In this document: positions 32,339 through 42,568 of the stretch, piece after piece | Layout of the letters: every line of letters starts with the position of its first letter | Position numbering within the stretch: position 1 is the first letter of the stretch | Source of the DNA: Acidovorax sp. MR-S7 | GTDB lineage: Bacteria > Pseudomonadota > Gammaproteobacteria > Burkholderiales > Burkholderiaceae_C | DNA length: 64,000 nt | Reading direction: 5' to 3' | NCBI RefSeq assembly: GCF_000400995.2 | Contig: NZ_DF238913.1 | Coordinates: forward strand, 1 to 64,000 | The notes under the pieces: generated by a model | Database searches by the model: none | Seen by the model: the letters and a program-made list of their open reading frames with translations, nothing else | What the model was told of the DNA's origin: nothing | Made by a program: the position numbers and the translations under genes

Positions 32339-33043
32339 CTATTGCACGAACCGCAATCCTACGCCAGGCTCTGTAATGATGTAACGGGGCGAGGAAGCAT
32401 CGTCACCCAGCTTGTGACGTAGCTTCCCGACCAGGATGCGCAGGTAGTGCGCATCCTCTTCGTGGGTAGGGCCCCACATCTCCCGCAGCAACTGCGATTG
32501 AGTGATGAGCCGGCCGGGCTGCTGCACGAGCAACGACAGCAGCGCAAATTCCTTGCGCGTGAGCGCCACAGGCTGGCCGTGCAGCCTCACTTCCCTGCCC
32601 GCGACGTCCACCCGTAGCACGCCATCGTCATAGACTTGTGCGGCATCCTTGGGAAGCCTGGCGTTGCGCAGCAGCGCGCGCACGCGCGCCATGAGCTCCC
32701 CGACGCCGAAGGGCTTGGTCACGTAGTCGTTGGCGCCGGCATCCAGCAGTGCGACCTTCTCTTCCTCCCCGGAGCGCACGGTGAGGACGATGACGGGCAC
32801 ACGCGACCACTGCCGCAACTCCCGAAGGACGTCCCGGCCGTCCCGGTCGGGCAGGCCCAAGTCCAGCACCACGATGTCGGCCCCCTTGCTCGCGAGAAGC
32901 GTCAGGCCTTGCTGGCCGGTCTCCGCCAGCAGCGTGGCATAGCCCTGCGACCGCAGGCTGATGTCGATGAACTTGCGGATCTGCGGCTCATCGTCGATGA
33001 CGAGAACGCACGGCGCCGGTGTTGAATCGTGCTCTTGGCTCAT
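32339..33043 (-). CDS. kdpE: KdpE response regulator
   Basis: The 234-aa OmpR-type regulator has a receiver domain (VLVIDDEPQIRKFI, phospho-acceptor Asp in VVLDLGLPDRDG, Lys in VTKPFG) and a winged-helix DNA-binding domain (LTRKEFALLSLL, HYLRILVGKLRHKLG). It activates kdp transcription on low K+ or high osmolarity. The start at 33043 lies 4 bp after the kdpD stop. It is the last gene of the operon. Confidence 0.93.
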   Translation of the reverse strand: MSQEHDSTPAPCVLVIDDEPQIRKFIDISLRSQGYATLLAETGQQGLTLLASKGADIVVLDLGLPDRDGRDVLRELRQWSRVPVIVLTVRSGEEEKVALLDAGANDYVTKPFGVGELMARVRALLRNARLPKDAAQVYDDGVLRVDVAGREVRLHGQPVALTRKEFALLSLLVQQPGRLITQSQLLREMWGPTHEEDAHYLRILVGKLRHKLGDDASSPRYIITEPGVGLRFVQ

Positions 33044-33047
33044 GTCT

Positions 33048-35771
33048 TTAGTTCTCTGAAGCCGGTCGCTCACCCATGGGCAAGGTAATACGCACGGTGG
33101 TGCCATGATCATCCGGTCCCGGCAGGGCCTCGACCTTTCCCATGTGGGCCCCCACGATGCCCTGCACGATCGTCAGACCCAGGCCTGTACCCTGCTTGCC
33201 CCGGTCGCCGCGCTCCACACTGTAGAACATGTCGAAGATCCGGCGACGCTCGTCCTCCGGGATACCCGGCCCCTGGTCCGAGATGTCGATGCGCACCGCG
33301 CCGCCATCCACCAGCCGCGCATGCACCTTGATCGGCTCGCCCGGCGGCGAGAACTTGGCAGCGTTCTCCAGGACGTTGAAGATCGCCTGCTCAATCAAGG
33401 CTGGATGCACATGGACCAGTCCGATCTGCGGATCGATCTCGCTTTGCACCTTCACGTCCGGCGCATAGCGCTGCAGGCGGCGCGCTGCGGAGCCCACCAG
33501 CTCGTCCACGCCGATCCAGTCGCGCGACAAAGTCAAGCCCTCCTGCTGGCCCAGCCGGGTCATGTCCAGCAGGTTCTGGATGTAGCGGTCCAGCCGCTCG
33601 CCCTCCACACGGATGGTGTCAAGCAGGCTGCTGCGGTCCTCGGGCCCCATGTCCTGGCTGTAGCGCGCCAGGCTGTCGGCGGCGCCGATCATGGAGGACA
33701 GCGGCGAGCGCAGGTCATGTGACACAGAGGACAGCAGTGCGGACCGCAGGCGCTCCGTTTCGCTCGTGACGCGGGCGACCTCCAGCTCCGACACCAGCCG
33801 GGCGCGCAGTGCCGCCTGGCCGATGTCTTCCGTCATGCTCTCCGCCAGGCGCCGCTGCTCGAAAGACAGGCGCCCCATCGCTGATGGGAAGTGCAGGCCC
33901 ACGACCCCGATCGTGTCCTGGTCCGAGCGGACCGGCAGGAACCACCACGGGGAGTTCGTGAGCGTGTCGGTGTAGCGCCCGCTCGGTTGTCCATGCTGCT
34001 GGCTCCAATCGGCGGCCACCATGTCCTTGTCCGTCAGGTCGCCAGCGGCGGCCACGGGGCCCGACTCGCCGTTGATGCGCAGCCACGCCTGGGCGCTCAG
34101 AGTCGATTGCAGCACGGAGGAGCTGGCGGCGATTACCTGCCCCAGGTCCGCTGCCTTGGACAGTTGCCTGGCCAGGTTCTGCATGGCCGTCGCGTGCGTG
34201 TTCGAGGCCCGCAGCGACATTACCTGCATACGCAGCCGCGATGCCAGGCGGCCCGCGATCAGTGCCGCGGCCATGAACAACAACACCGTGGCCACACCAC
34301 GCTGTGCGCTGATGAGGAAGGTGAATCGCGGCTCGATGAACAGAAAGTCGTAGGCGACGAAGCACAGCACCGCGGTGATGACCGCAGCCACCATGCGCGT
34401 GCGTGAAGCGACAAGTAGCACGGCGATCAGGAACACTGTGGAGAGATCCTCCAGCCCTACGAAGCGCTCGGCGATGGCGGCTGCCGCGATCGCCCCTGCC
34501 GTCGCCAGCGCGATCAACGCCGGCTCCCCTCTGGCCAGCCGTTCACCTGCCAGGTCCTGGAAGCGGCGCGCACGCTGGCGCGCCTGCGGCGTGCTGACGA
34601 TGGTCAGCTCGTACCGCACCCCTCTTTGCAGCAGCTGCTGTGTCAAGGTGCGGTTGAAGATGCGTGCGATCGGGCGCTCGCGTGTGCGGCCGATCACGAT
34701 GGAACGCGCGCCGCGCGCGGCCGCGGCATCGAGCAAGGCCTGCGTGATGTCCGTGTTATGCAGTACCTCGGTCTCGCCGCCCAGGTTGCGCGCCAGGGCG
34801 AAGGCCTTGTCCAGCTCCATCTGGCGCTGCTGCTCTGCGTGTGCCATCGAGTGGCGCTGCGCTGCCGCGCGGTCCAGATCCTCCGGGTGCAACGCCGCAT
34901 CGGCGGAATGCCCTGTGTCCACGGTCACCACCGACCATGGCGCGCCGCGGCGCTCGGCAATGCGCGCGCCGGCCCGTACCAGATACTCCGACTGGCCCTT
35001 GCCGTCGATGGCGATAAGCACATGGCGCTGGATCGCGATGTCCGCCAGCCCGCGGGCCGTGCGTTTCTCCCTCAGGTCAGCATCCACGTGTTCGGCCACG
35101 GTCTGGATCGCCAGCTCGCGCAACGCGGTGAGGTTGGACGGAGAGAAGAAGGCTTGGAGGGCCTGTGCCGCCTGTTCGGGCAGATAGACCTTGCCTTGAT
35201 TCAGGCGCTCGATCAGTTCCCGCGCCGGCAGGTCAACCAGGCGGATGTCCCTCAGGCGCTCGAACACCGCATCCGGCACCGTTTCGCTGACCCGGATGCC
35301 GGTGATCTGATGCACCACGTCGTTCAGGCTCTCCAGGTGCTGGATGTTCACCGTGGTGTAGACGTCAATGCCCGCGTCCAGCAGTTCCTCGACGTCCTGC
35401 CAGCGCCGCTCGTGGCGGCTGCCGGGAGCGTTCCGGTGGGCCAGTTCGTCCACGAGCGCAATGGCGGGCTTGCGGGCCAACAGGCCATCGAGGTCCATCT
35501 CTTCCAGCGTGCGTTCCTGGTACTCGACCTGCTTGCGCGGCAGTTGAGGCAGCCCCTCCAGCATGGCCTGGGTGTCGCTGCGCCCGTGCGTTTCGATGAT
35601 GCCGACCACCACGTCGATGCCCTGGCGATGCAGCTCGCGCGCACGGGCCAGCATGGCGTAGGTCTTGCCCACGCCCGGTGCTGCCCCGAGGAACACCGTG
35701 AGCCGCCCCGCCGCCTGGCGGCGCAATTCGCCAATCAGAGCATCGGCCTTCTCCGCGTTGTCAGCACCCAT
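33048..35771 (-). CDS. kdpD: KdpD sensor histidine kinase
   Basis: The 907-aa protein shows the full KdpD plan: an N-terminal KdpD domain with Walker A GAAPGVGKTYAM (about residues 29-40) and LVDELAHRNAPGSRHERRWQD; a USP-like part; four membrane segments around residues 400-500; a GAF-like region; and then the kinase with SHDLRSPLSSMIGA (His), NVLENAAKFSP and GTGLGLTIVQGI. It senses K+ and osmotic stress. It is separated by 240 bp from the EIIA gene upstream, so it may have its own promoter. Confidence 0.93.
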   Translation of the reverse strand: MGADNAEKADALIGELRRQAAGRLTVFLGAAPGVGKTYAMLARARELHRQGIDVVVGIIETHGRSDTQAMLEGLPQLPRKQVEYQERTLEEMDLDGLLARKPAIALVDELAHRNAPGSRHERRWQDVEELLDAGIDVYTTVNIQHLESLNDVVHQITGIRVSETVPDAVFERLRDIRLVDLPARELIERLNQGKVYLPEQAAQALQAFFSPSNLTALRELAIQTVAEHVDADLREKRTARGLADIAIQRHVLIAIDGKGQSEYLVRAGARIAERRGAPWSVVTVDTGHSADAALHPEDLDRAAAQRHSMAHAEQQRQMELDKAFALARNLGGETEVLHNTDITQALLDAAAARGARSIVIGRTRERPIARIFNRTLTQQLLQRGVRYELTIVSTPQARQRARRFQDLAGERLARGEPALIALATAGAIAAAAIAERFVGLEDLSTVFLIAVLLVASRTRMVAAVITAVLCFVAYDFLFIEPRFTFLISAQRGVATVLLFMAAALIAGRLASRLRMQVMSLRASNTHATAMQNLARQLSKAADLGQVIAASSSVLQSTLSAQAWLRINGESGPVAAAGDLTDKDMVAADWSQQHGQPSGRYTDTLTNSPWWFLPVRSDQDTIGVVGLHFPSAMGRLSFEQRRLAESMTEDIGQAALRARLVSELEVARVTSETERLRSALLSSVSHDLRSPLSSMIGAADSLARYSQDMGPEDRSSLLDTIRVEGERLDRYIQNLLDMTRLGQQEGLTLSRDWIGVDELVGSAARRLQRYAPDVKVQSEIDPQIGLVHVHPALIEQAIFNVLENAAKFSPPGEPIKVHARLVDGGAVRIDISDQGPGIPEDERRRIFDMFYSVERGDRGKQGTGLGLTIVQGIVGAHMGKVEALPGPDDHGTTVRITLPMGERPASEN

Positions 35772-36011
35772 GAATGTCTGCCCTTTTTCCGTGTTGTTTG
35801 AGCGATGGTCGGCCTTGGGAGACGGCTGGTTTCACAAGGCGCGGCTCACATCCGAGCGATGCGCAACAGGCCTTTGGCCTCGCCGACCAGCGCTTGCGGG
35901 GAAGGATAGCCCGCGGTGAACGGCCTGGGTCACAGGCGACACCTCCGCGCAAGGCCATCCCCCGCGCACCAGGCTCGCGGGGGACGGCACCTGCGCGTGG
36001 AAGCTTCCAAC

Positions 36012-36485
36012 TCAGCACGGCCAGCGCTCGAAGACTTCTTTGACCTGGATCGGATCCTGGCATGCGTGCAACGCTTTCCTGAAGTCCTGATCCGAGAACA
36101 AGGACGCCACATGGGCCAATACATCCAGATGATCCTGGGTCGCTGGCGCCGGCACCATCAGCGCGACCACATCCGACACCGCCATGCCGTCAGGCGTATC
36201 GAAGCTCAGCGCGGGCGCCAGGCGCGCATAGACGAGGCGGATGCGGTCCAGTTCCTTCACCCGCGCATGCGGAATGGCCACTCCGCGGCCCAATGCCGTC
36301 GAACCCGCAAGTTCGCGGCGCTGCAGCGATGACGCCACGGAGTCGGCGGGCACGTCGTGCGCCACCTCCATGTGCTTGCCGATCATCTCGAAAAGCTCCC
36401 GTTTGCCTGTCGCCTGGACTCCCAGAAGAATGTCCCTGGCCTCCAGGTAGCCGCTCAGCGCGCCCATGTCCTGCTTGCCTCTCAC
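36012..36485 (-). CDS. PTS EIIA(Ntr)-like protein in the kdp operon
   Basis: The 157-aa (GTG start) or 151-aa (ATG 36467) protein has the EIIA fructose/Ntr domain, with the phosphorylatable histidine in GRGVAIPHARV (His73 in the long form) and VALMVPAPATQDHLDVLAHVASLF. In E. coli unphosphorylated EIIANtr binds KdpD and raises kinase activity, so a dedicated copy between kdpC and kdpD is likely a KdpD modulator. The GTG start overlaps the kdpC stop (GTGA). Confidence 0.82.
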   Translation of the reverse strand: MRGKQDMGALSGYLEARDILLGVQATGKRELFEMIGKHMEVAHDVPADSVASSLQRRELAGSTALGRGVAIPHARVKELDRIRLVYARLAPALSFDTPDGMAVSDVVALMVPAPATQDHLDVLAHVASLFSDQDFRKALHACQDPIQVKEVFERWPC

Positions 36486-37156
36486 CGTCCGGTGGCTGAA
36501 ACGGTTGCGATGGAGGGCGCAGGACTGGCCGCCAGCGCATCCAAGGCCAGATTCAGGACCAGGACGTTGACACGCGGCTCACCGAACGCGCCCAGCTGCC
36601 GGCCTTCGGTGTGCTCCGCCACGAGCTTCTCCACGACCTCGCGGCCAAGGCCCCGAGCGCGCGCCACGCGCGCGATCTGGATGGCTGCCCCCGCCGGGCT
36701 GACGTGCGGGTCGATGCCGCCGCCGGACTGAGTGAACAGATCGCCTGGCACGGCCGAGGGATCGACGCCTTCGCGCTGAGCCACGGCCGCACGCGCTTCC
36801 TCCAGGCGCTTGCGCAGATCCGGGTTGGTCCGCGCCTGGTTGCTGCCGGCCAGCGCCATAGGGTTGTAGCCGGCCGCCGAGGGACGCGGTTGGAAGTACC
36901 CGTTGCTCGCAAAAGGCTGGGACATCAGTTCGGAGCCGATCACCTTGCCACCCTGCTCGATCACACTGCCGTTGGCCGTGCGCGGGAACAACGCCTGCCC
37001 GAGACCGACGCCGGCGAGCGAATAGAGAAATCCGAAGCCGGCCAGCGACAGGATCGTCAGCCCGATGGCGCCGCGCCAGGCGCCCCGGTCCACCACCGGG
37101 GGAGTGGCTGCGCCGGAATTGCGCGCGTTGGCGGCCAGGGATGCAATCATGGTCAT
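36482..37156 (-). CDS. kdpC: KdpC, potassium-transporting ATPase C chain
   Basis: The 224-aa protein has one N-terminal membrane helix (IGLTILSLAGFGFLYSLAGVGLGQALFP). It has the KdpC periplasmic domain with GSELMSQPFASNGYFQPRPSAAGY, DLFTQSGGGIDPHVSPAGA and a C-terminal part containing GEPRVNVLVLNLALD. It assists assembly and K+ affinity of KdpA/KdpB. The ATG at 37156 follows GAGGAG and is preferred to the GTG at 37171. Confidence 0.92.
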   Translation of the reverse strand: MTMIASLAANARNSGAATPPVVDRGAWRGAIGLTILSLAGFGFLYSLAGVGLGQALFPRTANGSVIEQGGKVIGSELMSQPFASNGYFQPRPSAAGYNPMALAGSNQARTNPDLRKRLEEARAAVAQREGVDPSAVPGDLFTQSGGGIDPHVSPAGAAIQIARVARARGLGREVVEKLVAEHTEGRQLGAFGEPRVNVLVLNLALDALAASPAPSIATVSATGR

Positions 37157-37167
37157 GGAAGAACTCC

Positions 37168-39192
37168 TCACAGGTTGAACAGGGCCGCCAACACGACGTC
37201 GATCAGCTTGATCGCGAGGAAAGGCAGCAGGATGCCACCCACGCCGTAGATCAGCATGTTGTTGCGCAGCAGGTGGGTCGCGCTGGCGGGCTTGAAGCGC
37301 ACGCCGCGCAGCGCCAGCGGGATCAGCGCCGGGATGACGATCGCGTTGAAGATCAGCGCCGATAGCACCGCGCTCGACGGGCTCGACAGGTTCATGACGT
37401 TGAGCGCCGCCATCGACGGGATCGCCGCGGCGAACAACGCCGGCAGGATGGCGAAGTACTTGGAGACGTCGTTGGCCAGCGAGAAGGTGGTCAGTGCGCC
37501 GCGCGTGATCAGTTGCTGCTTGCCGATCTCGACGATCGCCAGCAGCTTGGCCGGGTCGGAGTCCAAGTCCACCATGTTGCCGGCCTCTTTGGCCGCCTGC
37601 GTGCCGGAGTTCATCGCCAGGCCCACGTCGGCCTGGGCGAGCGCCGGCGCGTCGTTGGTGCCGTCGCCGACCATGGCCACCAGGCGTCCGCCGGCCTGTT
37701 CGGCGCGGATGCGCGCGAGCTTGTCCTCGGGCTTGGCTTCGGCGATGTAGTCGTCCACCCCGGCATCAGCGGCGATGCTGGCCGCCGTGAGCTTGTTGTC
37801 GCCGGTAATCATCACGGTCTTCACGCCCATCTCGCGCAGGCGTGCGAAGCGCTCCTTGATGCCCCGCTTGATGACGTCGGAAAGCTCGATCACGCCGAGG
37901 ATGTGGCGGCCGTCGCTCACCACCAGGGGCGTCGCGCCCTTGCGCGCCACGGCGTCCACGCGCGCCTGCAGCTCTGCAGGCACCCGCCCGTCGAGCGCCT
38001 TGACATGGCTGCTAATGGCATCGATGGCACCCTTGCGGATCACGCGATCGCCCGGCAGGTTCACGCCGGACATGCGCGTTTGCGCAGTGAAGGGGACGAA
38101 GTGCGCGTGCTCTGGATCGACGAGCTTCTCGCCTTTTTCGCGGGCGAGCTTCACGATGGATTTGCCTTCGGGCGTCGGGTCGGCCAGCGAGGCCAGCAGG
38201 GCGGCCTGGCGCAACTGCGAGGCATCCACGCTGGCCAGTGCATGGAAGGCGGTCGCTTGGCGGTCGCCGTAGGTGATGGTGCCCGTCTTGTCCAGCAGCA
38301 GCACGTCCACGTCGCCGGCCACCTCCACGGCCTTGCCCGACTTGACCAGCACGTTGGCCTGCAGTGCGCGGTTCATGCCCGCGATGCCGATGGCCGGCAG
38401 CAGGCCGCCGATGGTGGTCGGGATCAGGCACACCAGCAGCGCCACCAGCAGCACGACGTTGACCTGCACGTCCACGAAGCCGCCGATGAAGGGCAACGTG
38501 ACAACCACGATGAGGAAGGTCAGCGTCATCACCGCGAGCACGATGCCCAAGGCGATCTCGTTGGGTGTCTTCTGGCGGTTCGATCCTTCGACCAGTGCGA
38601 TCATGCGGTCCAGGAAACTGTTGCCTGGCTCGGCCGTGACGCGCACGATGATCCGGTCGGACAACACCTTGGTGCCGCCGATGACGCCGGAGCGGTCGGT
38701 GCCGGCTTCGCGCAGGACGGGCGCGGATTCGCCTGTCACCGCCGCCTCGTTGATGGTGGCCAGGCCCTCGACGATCTCGCCGTCGGCGGGAATCAGCTGG
38801 CCTTCTTCCACCACGACGCGGTCGTCCGGGCGCAGTTCTGCGGCGGGGACGCTGGTCTCATGGCCCGACTTGTCCAGGCGGCGCGCCACGAGGTCCTTGC
38901 GCGCGCGCCGCAGGGATGCCGCCTGGCCTCGCCCGCGCGCCTCGGCCACGGATTCAGCGAAGTTCGCGAACACGACGGTGATGAGCAGGATGATGGTTAC
39001 CGCCCAGCCGAAGCCCGTGCTGGTCCAGCCCGCGAAGGTCGCCGCGGCGGTGACCAGCGTGCCGAGCCACACCACCGCCATCACTGGATTCTTGATGGCG
39101 TGTTGGGGCGCCAGCTTCTTGAAGGATTCGATGAGCGCGGGCAGCAGGCCCCGGTCCGCGTCCACCGGTGTTTGAGTGTGTGTCGTGATCAT
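37168..39192 (-). CDS. kdpB: KdpB, potassium-transporting P-type ATPase
   Basis: The 674-aa P-type ATPase has the phosphorylation motif [14 protein letters not shown], the actuator motif [12 protein letters not shown], and the hinge region [20 protein letters not shown]. About seven membrane helices are present. It hydrolyses ATP to drive K+ through KdpA. The gene follows kdpA after 13 bp and precedes kdpC after 11 bp. Confidence 0.95.
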   Translation of the reverse strand: MITTHTQTPVDADRGLLPALIESFKKLAPQHAIKNPVMAVVWLGTLVTAAATFAGWTSTGFGWAVTIILLITVVFANFAESVAEARGRGQAASLRRARKDLVARRLDKSGHETSVPAAELRPDDRVVVEEGQLIPADGEIVEGLATINEAAVTGESAPVLREAGTDRSGVIGGTKVLSDRIIVRVTAEPGNSFLDRMIALVEGSNRQKTPNEIALGIVLAVMTLTFLIVVVTLPFIGGFVDVQVNVVLLVALLVCLIPTTIGGLLPAIGIAGMNRALQANVLVKSGKAVEVAGDVDVLLLDKTGTITYGDRQATAFHALASVDASQLRQAALLASLADPTPEGKSIVKLAREKGEKLVDPEHAHFVPFTAQTRMSGVNLPGDRVIRKGAIDAISSHVKALDGRVPAELQARVDAVARKGATPLVVSDGRHILGVIELSDVIKRGIKERFARLREMGVKTVMITGDNKLTAASIAADAGVDDYIAEAKPEDKLARIRAEQAGGRLVAMVGDGTNDAPALAQADVGLAMNSGTQAAKEAGNMVDLDSDPAKLLAIVEIGKQQLITRGALTTFSLANDVSKYFAILPALFAAAIPSMAALNVMNLSSPSSAVLSALIFNAIVIPALIPLALRGVRFKPASATHLLRNNMLIYGVGGILLPFLAIKLIDVVLAALFNL

Positions 39193-39205
39193 GTGAGACT
39201 CCCTT

Positions 39206-40930
39206 TCAGCGGGCGAGCAGTTGCGTCAGCGCGAGGTGGTCGGCGATGGGCCCCAGGACCAGCACCGGCATGAACTGCAGCAGCGTGAGGATGATGACGA
39301 TGCCGATGAGCGTCAGCGCGAAGGTCGGGGTTTCGACGTGGAGCGTGCCCGAGCCCTCGGGGGCGCGGCGCTTGGCGGCCAGCATCGCGGCGATGGCCAG
39401 CGGAATCACCAGGGCGGGGAAGCGGCCGGCAGCCAGCACGAGTGCGCAGCTGACGTTCCACCACATCGTGGCGTCGCCCAACCCTTCGAAGCCGGAGCCG
39501 TTGTTGGCAAAGGCCGATACGTACTCGTAGAAGACCTGGCTGATGCCATGGAAGCCCGGGTTCGAGTTGCCCGTGAGGCTGGGCACCGCCAGCGTCACGG
39601 CCGTGAAGCCCAGGATGACCAGCGGCTGCAACAGCACCAGGATGGCCAGCAATTTGACTTCCGGCCCTTCTATCTTGCGGCCGAACAGCTCCGGCGTGCG
39701 GCCGGTCATCAGTCCGGCCAAGAAGACGGACAGCAGCAGATAGACGATGAATTGCTGCAGCCCGCAGCCTACGCCGCCCCAGATGGAGTTGATCAGCATA
39801 TTGACCATCGACACCATGCCGGTCAGCGGCGCGGTGGAGTCCAGCATCGAGTTGACCGAACCGTTGTTCACCTGGGTGGTCACGGATGCCCACAGGGCGG
39901 AGGCGTCGGCACCGAGCCGGACTTCCTTGCCCTCCATCAGGGCGATGTCGGCCGCCGTGGCGGAATGGCCCTCCGACCACAGGGACAGACCTACGGACAC
40001 CACGGACATGGTCAGCATCGTGCCGAACACCATGGCGCCGAACTTCCGTCGGCCCGTGAACGGCGCGATCATGAAGATGATGCTCACCGGAATCAGGCAG
40101 ATCGCCAGGGTTTCCAGGAAGTTCGACAGGGGTGTGGGATTCTCCGGCGGCACGGCGCTGTTGGGGCCATACCAGCCACCGCCGTTGCTGCCGAGCTGCT
40201 TGATGGCGACCATGGGCGCAACCGGGCCCAGCGGAATCTTCTGTTCCTTGAATTCGGCTGTGGCCTCAACGGGTGTTGCCACAGGACCGGCTGCCAGCGT
40301 CGCCGGCACGCCTTGCCAGGTCAGCAGTGCCGACCACACCAGACACAGCGGGAGCATGAAGCGAAGCGTGGCGCGGACCACGTCGGCCCAGTAGTTGCCG
40401 ACATCGACCGCTTCCACCGGTCTAGCCGTCACGCCTTCACCGCGTTCCATGGCCTGGCGGCCGCCGAAGAGGCCGCGCAGGGTGGCCGCCACTATTGCCA
40501 GCCCCATCACGGGCGTAATGACCTGCAGTCCAACGATGCCCGTCATCTGCGACAGGTAGGACAGCTGTGCCTGGCCGGAGTAATGCTGCTGGTTGGTGTT
40601 CGTCAGGAACGACACCATGGTGTGCAGCGCGAGGTCCCAGCTCATGTTGGGTACGCCGTCGGGGTTGAGCGGGAGCCAGGCCTGGGTCATGAAGATGATC
40701 CAGACCACGATGGCCAGCAGCAGGTTGGACAGCAGGAAGGCACCGGCGTAGCCGCGCCAGCTCATGCCCACATGGGGGCGCGTGCCCAGCGCAGCATAGA
40801 TCGGCCTTTCGATCCAGCCGAACAAAACGTCGCTGCGCATCGGCGCGCTGCGCATCACCGCAGCCAGGTAACGCCCGAACGGCCAGCCAAGCGCGATGAG
40901 CAGAATGAGGAGTAGAAGGGACTCAGCCAT
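39206..40930 (-). CDS. kdpA: KdpA, potassium-binding channel subunit
   Basis: The 574-aa polytopic protein has ~10 helices and the four selectivity-filter-like loops: [39 protein letters not shown] and [11 protein letters not shown]. It forms the K+ pore of the Kdp complex. No kdpF-like small frame is seen upstream (the 54 bp to the porin gene hold none with a membrane segment), so this operon lacks kdpF. Confidence 0.94.
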   Translation of the reverse strand: MAESLLLLILLIALGWPFGRYLAAVMRSAPMRSDVLFGWIERPIYAALGTRPHVGMSWRGYAGAFLLSNLLLAIVVWIIFMTQAWLPLNPDGVPNMSWDLALHTMVSFLTNTNQQHYSGQAQLSYLSQMTGIVGLQVITPVMGLAIVAATLRGLFGGRQAMERGEGVTARPVEAVDVGNYWADVVRATLRFMLPLCLVWSALLTWQGVPATLAAGPVATPVEATAEFKEQKIPLGPVAPMVAIKQLGSNGGGWYGPNSAVPPENPTPLSNFLETLAICLIPVSIIFMIAPFTGRRKFGAMVFGTMLTMSVVSVGLSLWSEGHSATAADIALMEGKEVRLGADASALWASVTTQVNNGSVNSMLDSTAPLTGMVSMVNMLINSIWGGVGCGLQQFIVYLLLSVFLAGLMTGRTPELFGRKIEGPEVKLLAILVLLQPLVILGFTAVTLAVPSLTGNSNPGFHGISQVFYEYVSAFANNGSGFEGLGDATMWWNVSCALVLAAGRFPALVIPLAIAAMLAAKRRAPEGSGTLHVETPTFALTLIGIVIILTLLQFMPVLVLGPIADHLALTQLLAR

Positions 40931-40984
40931 GAGGAACTCCGTGGATACCGTTGAGACAAAGGGGCAGGACCATCGTCGGCCTGG

Positions 40985-41689
40985 TCAGAAAGAGGCTTGC
41001 AGCGCCAGCTCCGCGCGCGTGCCCGCCATGCCGGGGAACAGCCGCTTGGCCGCCGAGTCGGTGCCGTGCAGCGTCAGGCGTGCCTCGAACGGCGCCTTGA
41101 AGGCCCACACGACGCCGACCGAGCCGTGCGTGTAGCTGTCCGCGTAGGCGTTGTCGAGGAAGTAGCGGGCCAGCGTTCCCTCCATCCGCCACTGGTCATT
41201 GATTGGGTAGCGCGCGCCGATCAGCGTGTAAGTGCCGCGGGTTTTGCTGGCCATCGCGTTTGTGGAGTGCCCCACCGCCAGCCAGTAGTTGTCGCGCCAG
41301 GTCACGGCGGCGTTGACCTCGTTCCAGTTCAGGCCGATGTCCGAGCCGGGGTACTGGTAGCGCAGGTAGTAGACGTCCAGGGCCCAGTCCTGGGCGAGCT
41401 TGCCGCTCCAGCCCAGCGCGATGTCGAACTCGCTGGTGGCGCCGTTGTCCGGCTTGAACGTGACGTTGGAGCCCCACACGGAAGCGTATAGGCCCGACCC
41501 GTGGGTGTACTTGAGGCCACCCTGGATGGCCGGCTTCTCGAGCGTCTGCGAAGTGCCTCTCCACACGTAGTCCGATGTGAGGCCCGCATTGCCGGTGAGT
41601 TGCGCAGTCGCTGTCGAGGGCAGCGCGGCCATCGCCGCGACGCCGACTGTGGCGAAACTTGCCATGAATTTGAATTGCCCGAGGCGCAT
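40985..41689 (-). CDS. TorF-family outer-membrane porin-like protein
   Basis: The 234-aa protein has a signal peptide (FATVGVAAMAALPSTATAQ) and the start of the family, LTGNAGLTSDYVWRGTSQT. Paired strands such as LYASVWGSNVTFKPDNGATSEFDIALGWSG follow, with C-terminal Phe (LALQASF). It is in the same direction as and 54 bp before kdpA, so it is probably the first gene of the kdp operon and supplies an outer-membrane route. The start at 41689 is chosen for the signal peptide. Confidence 0.8.
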   Translation of the reverse strand: MRLGQFKFMASFATVGVAAMAALPSTATAQLTGNAGLTSDYVWRGTSQTLEKPAIQGGLKYTHGSGLYASVWGSNVTFKPDNGATSEFDIALGWSGKLAQDWALDVYYLRYQYPGSDIGLNWNEVNAAVTWRDNYWLAVGHSTNAMASKTRGTYTLIGARYPINDQWRMEGTLARYFLDNAYADSYTHGSVGVVWAFKAPFEARLTLHGTDSAAKRLFPGMAGTRAELALQASF

Positions 41690-41773
41690 ATTGTTCTTGC
41701 AAGCGAATGGCGAAATTGCCAGCCTGCAGTGTTCAATGAGGCCGCGTAAAGAATCCATTCACAAGGGCTGCCT

Positions 41774-41911
41774 CGGCATAAATTCTTCGTAAATTCTTGG
41801 GGCGCTTGGTGCGGTGCTCAAGCGGCGCCAATCGCACTGGCACCTTGAGTGGCAACCTCCTCAGCGGATGTGGGTCCCTGCAGAGCGCGCAGAATTTATG
41901 CCGAATTTACG
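41774..41911. repeat. Paired inverted motifs CGGCATAAATTC / CGTAAATTC
   Basis: CGGCATAAATTC (41774-41785) and CGTAAATTC (41788-41796) both recur as reverse complements at 41892-41903 and 41903-41911, but in an order that does not make a simple hairpin. The spacing and composition are like recombinase or transposase binding sites. The function is unknown. Confidence 0.5.
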
Positions 41912-41969
41912 GCGCCCAAATGGGCATTGGGATATGGTCTTCAAAGGATCGAAATTCGAACCTCACCGT

Positions 41970-42095
41970 ATGCCTCAATTCCTGCAAGACGTTCTTTTTG
42001 TTCTATGCGTCATCGTCGGTTTCACTGGACTGTTCCAGGCACTAGGGACGCTGATTGACTGGTGTGGCTGCCAGAGAACCGCCCATGGCGCCTGA
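41970..42095 (+). CDS. Hypothetical 41-aa membrane protein
   Basis: A small frame, MPQFLQDVLFVLCVIVGFTG followed by LFQALGTLIDWCGCQ..., with one membrane helix and a CGC motif. An in-frame ATG at 41935 is an alternative start. It overlaps the next small frame by 11 bp. No family is recognised. Confidence 0.4.
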   Translation: MPQFLQDVLFVLCVIVGFTGLFQALGTLIDWCGCQRTAHGA

Positions 42096-42222
42096 TCTTT
42101 GGCACATGCTGCTGGCGCTTCTTGCAATCCTGCTTCCGCTGCTGGGGGCGTGGCTGATCATCAGCATTCCGGATCTTCGCAAGCGTCGAATGCGCTCACA
42201 CGCCGATAGGCAACGTCGATAA
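42085..42222 (+). CDS. Hypothetical 45-aa membrane protein
   Basis: A small frame starting MAPDLWHMLLALLAILLPLL, with a single membrane helix to about residue 28 and then a basic tail (PDLRKRRMRSH). It overlaps the preceding small frame and so looks coupled to it. No family is recognised. The charge pattern is that of a real single-pass protein. Confidence 0.4.
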   Translation: MAPDLWHMLLALLAILLPLLGAWLIISIPDLRKRRMRSHADRQRR

Positions 42223-42568
42223 CACCTGTTCGGCACAATGCGATCGAGCTATGGGCAGATCGTGCGGGCGGCAGCTCACAGCCTGAAGCTAACCAGGCGC
42301 CGTCAAGGTCAGCTCCGCAGCGGCTGCTGCCGATCGTCGCCGGACACCGAACTCTCGCTATAGACAATATCTCTGTCATCGGCCCTTCGCGGAGCCGACA
42401 TAGACAATGGTCGGCATGAGGCATTCCCATGACGCAGCCAGCCTTCGTGTTCCATGTCAGATATAGACTGGCATTGCGATTGAAGCGAACTCTGCGGCTC
42501 AACCGCTGGGCACATCAGCTTCGATGTCCTAAGGGTAAGTTACATGGAATTCTTCATCCGAGCGCAAA
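42223..42568. other. Intergenic region without a clear gene
   Basis: Both strands hold only short open frames with no recognisable domain. It separates the small membrane frames from the Hsp70-like gene. No repeat match to other parts of the window was noticed. Confidence 0.5.

Noticed and set aside
37513-39273. A 586-codon open frame antisense to kdpB
   Set aside because: Composition (Gln, His, Asp, Gly runs) and position opposite kdpB mark it as a shadow of the real gene.
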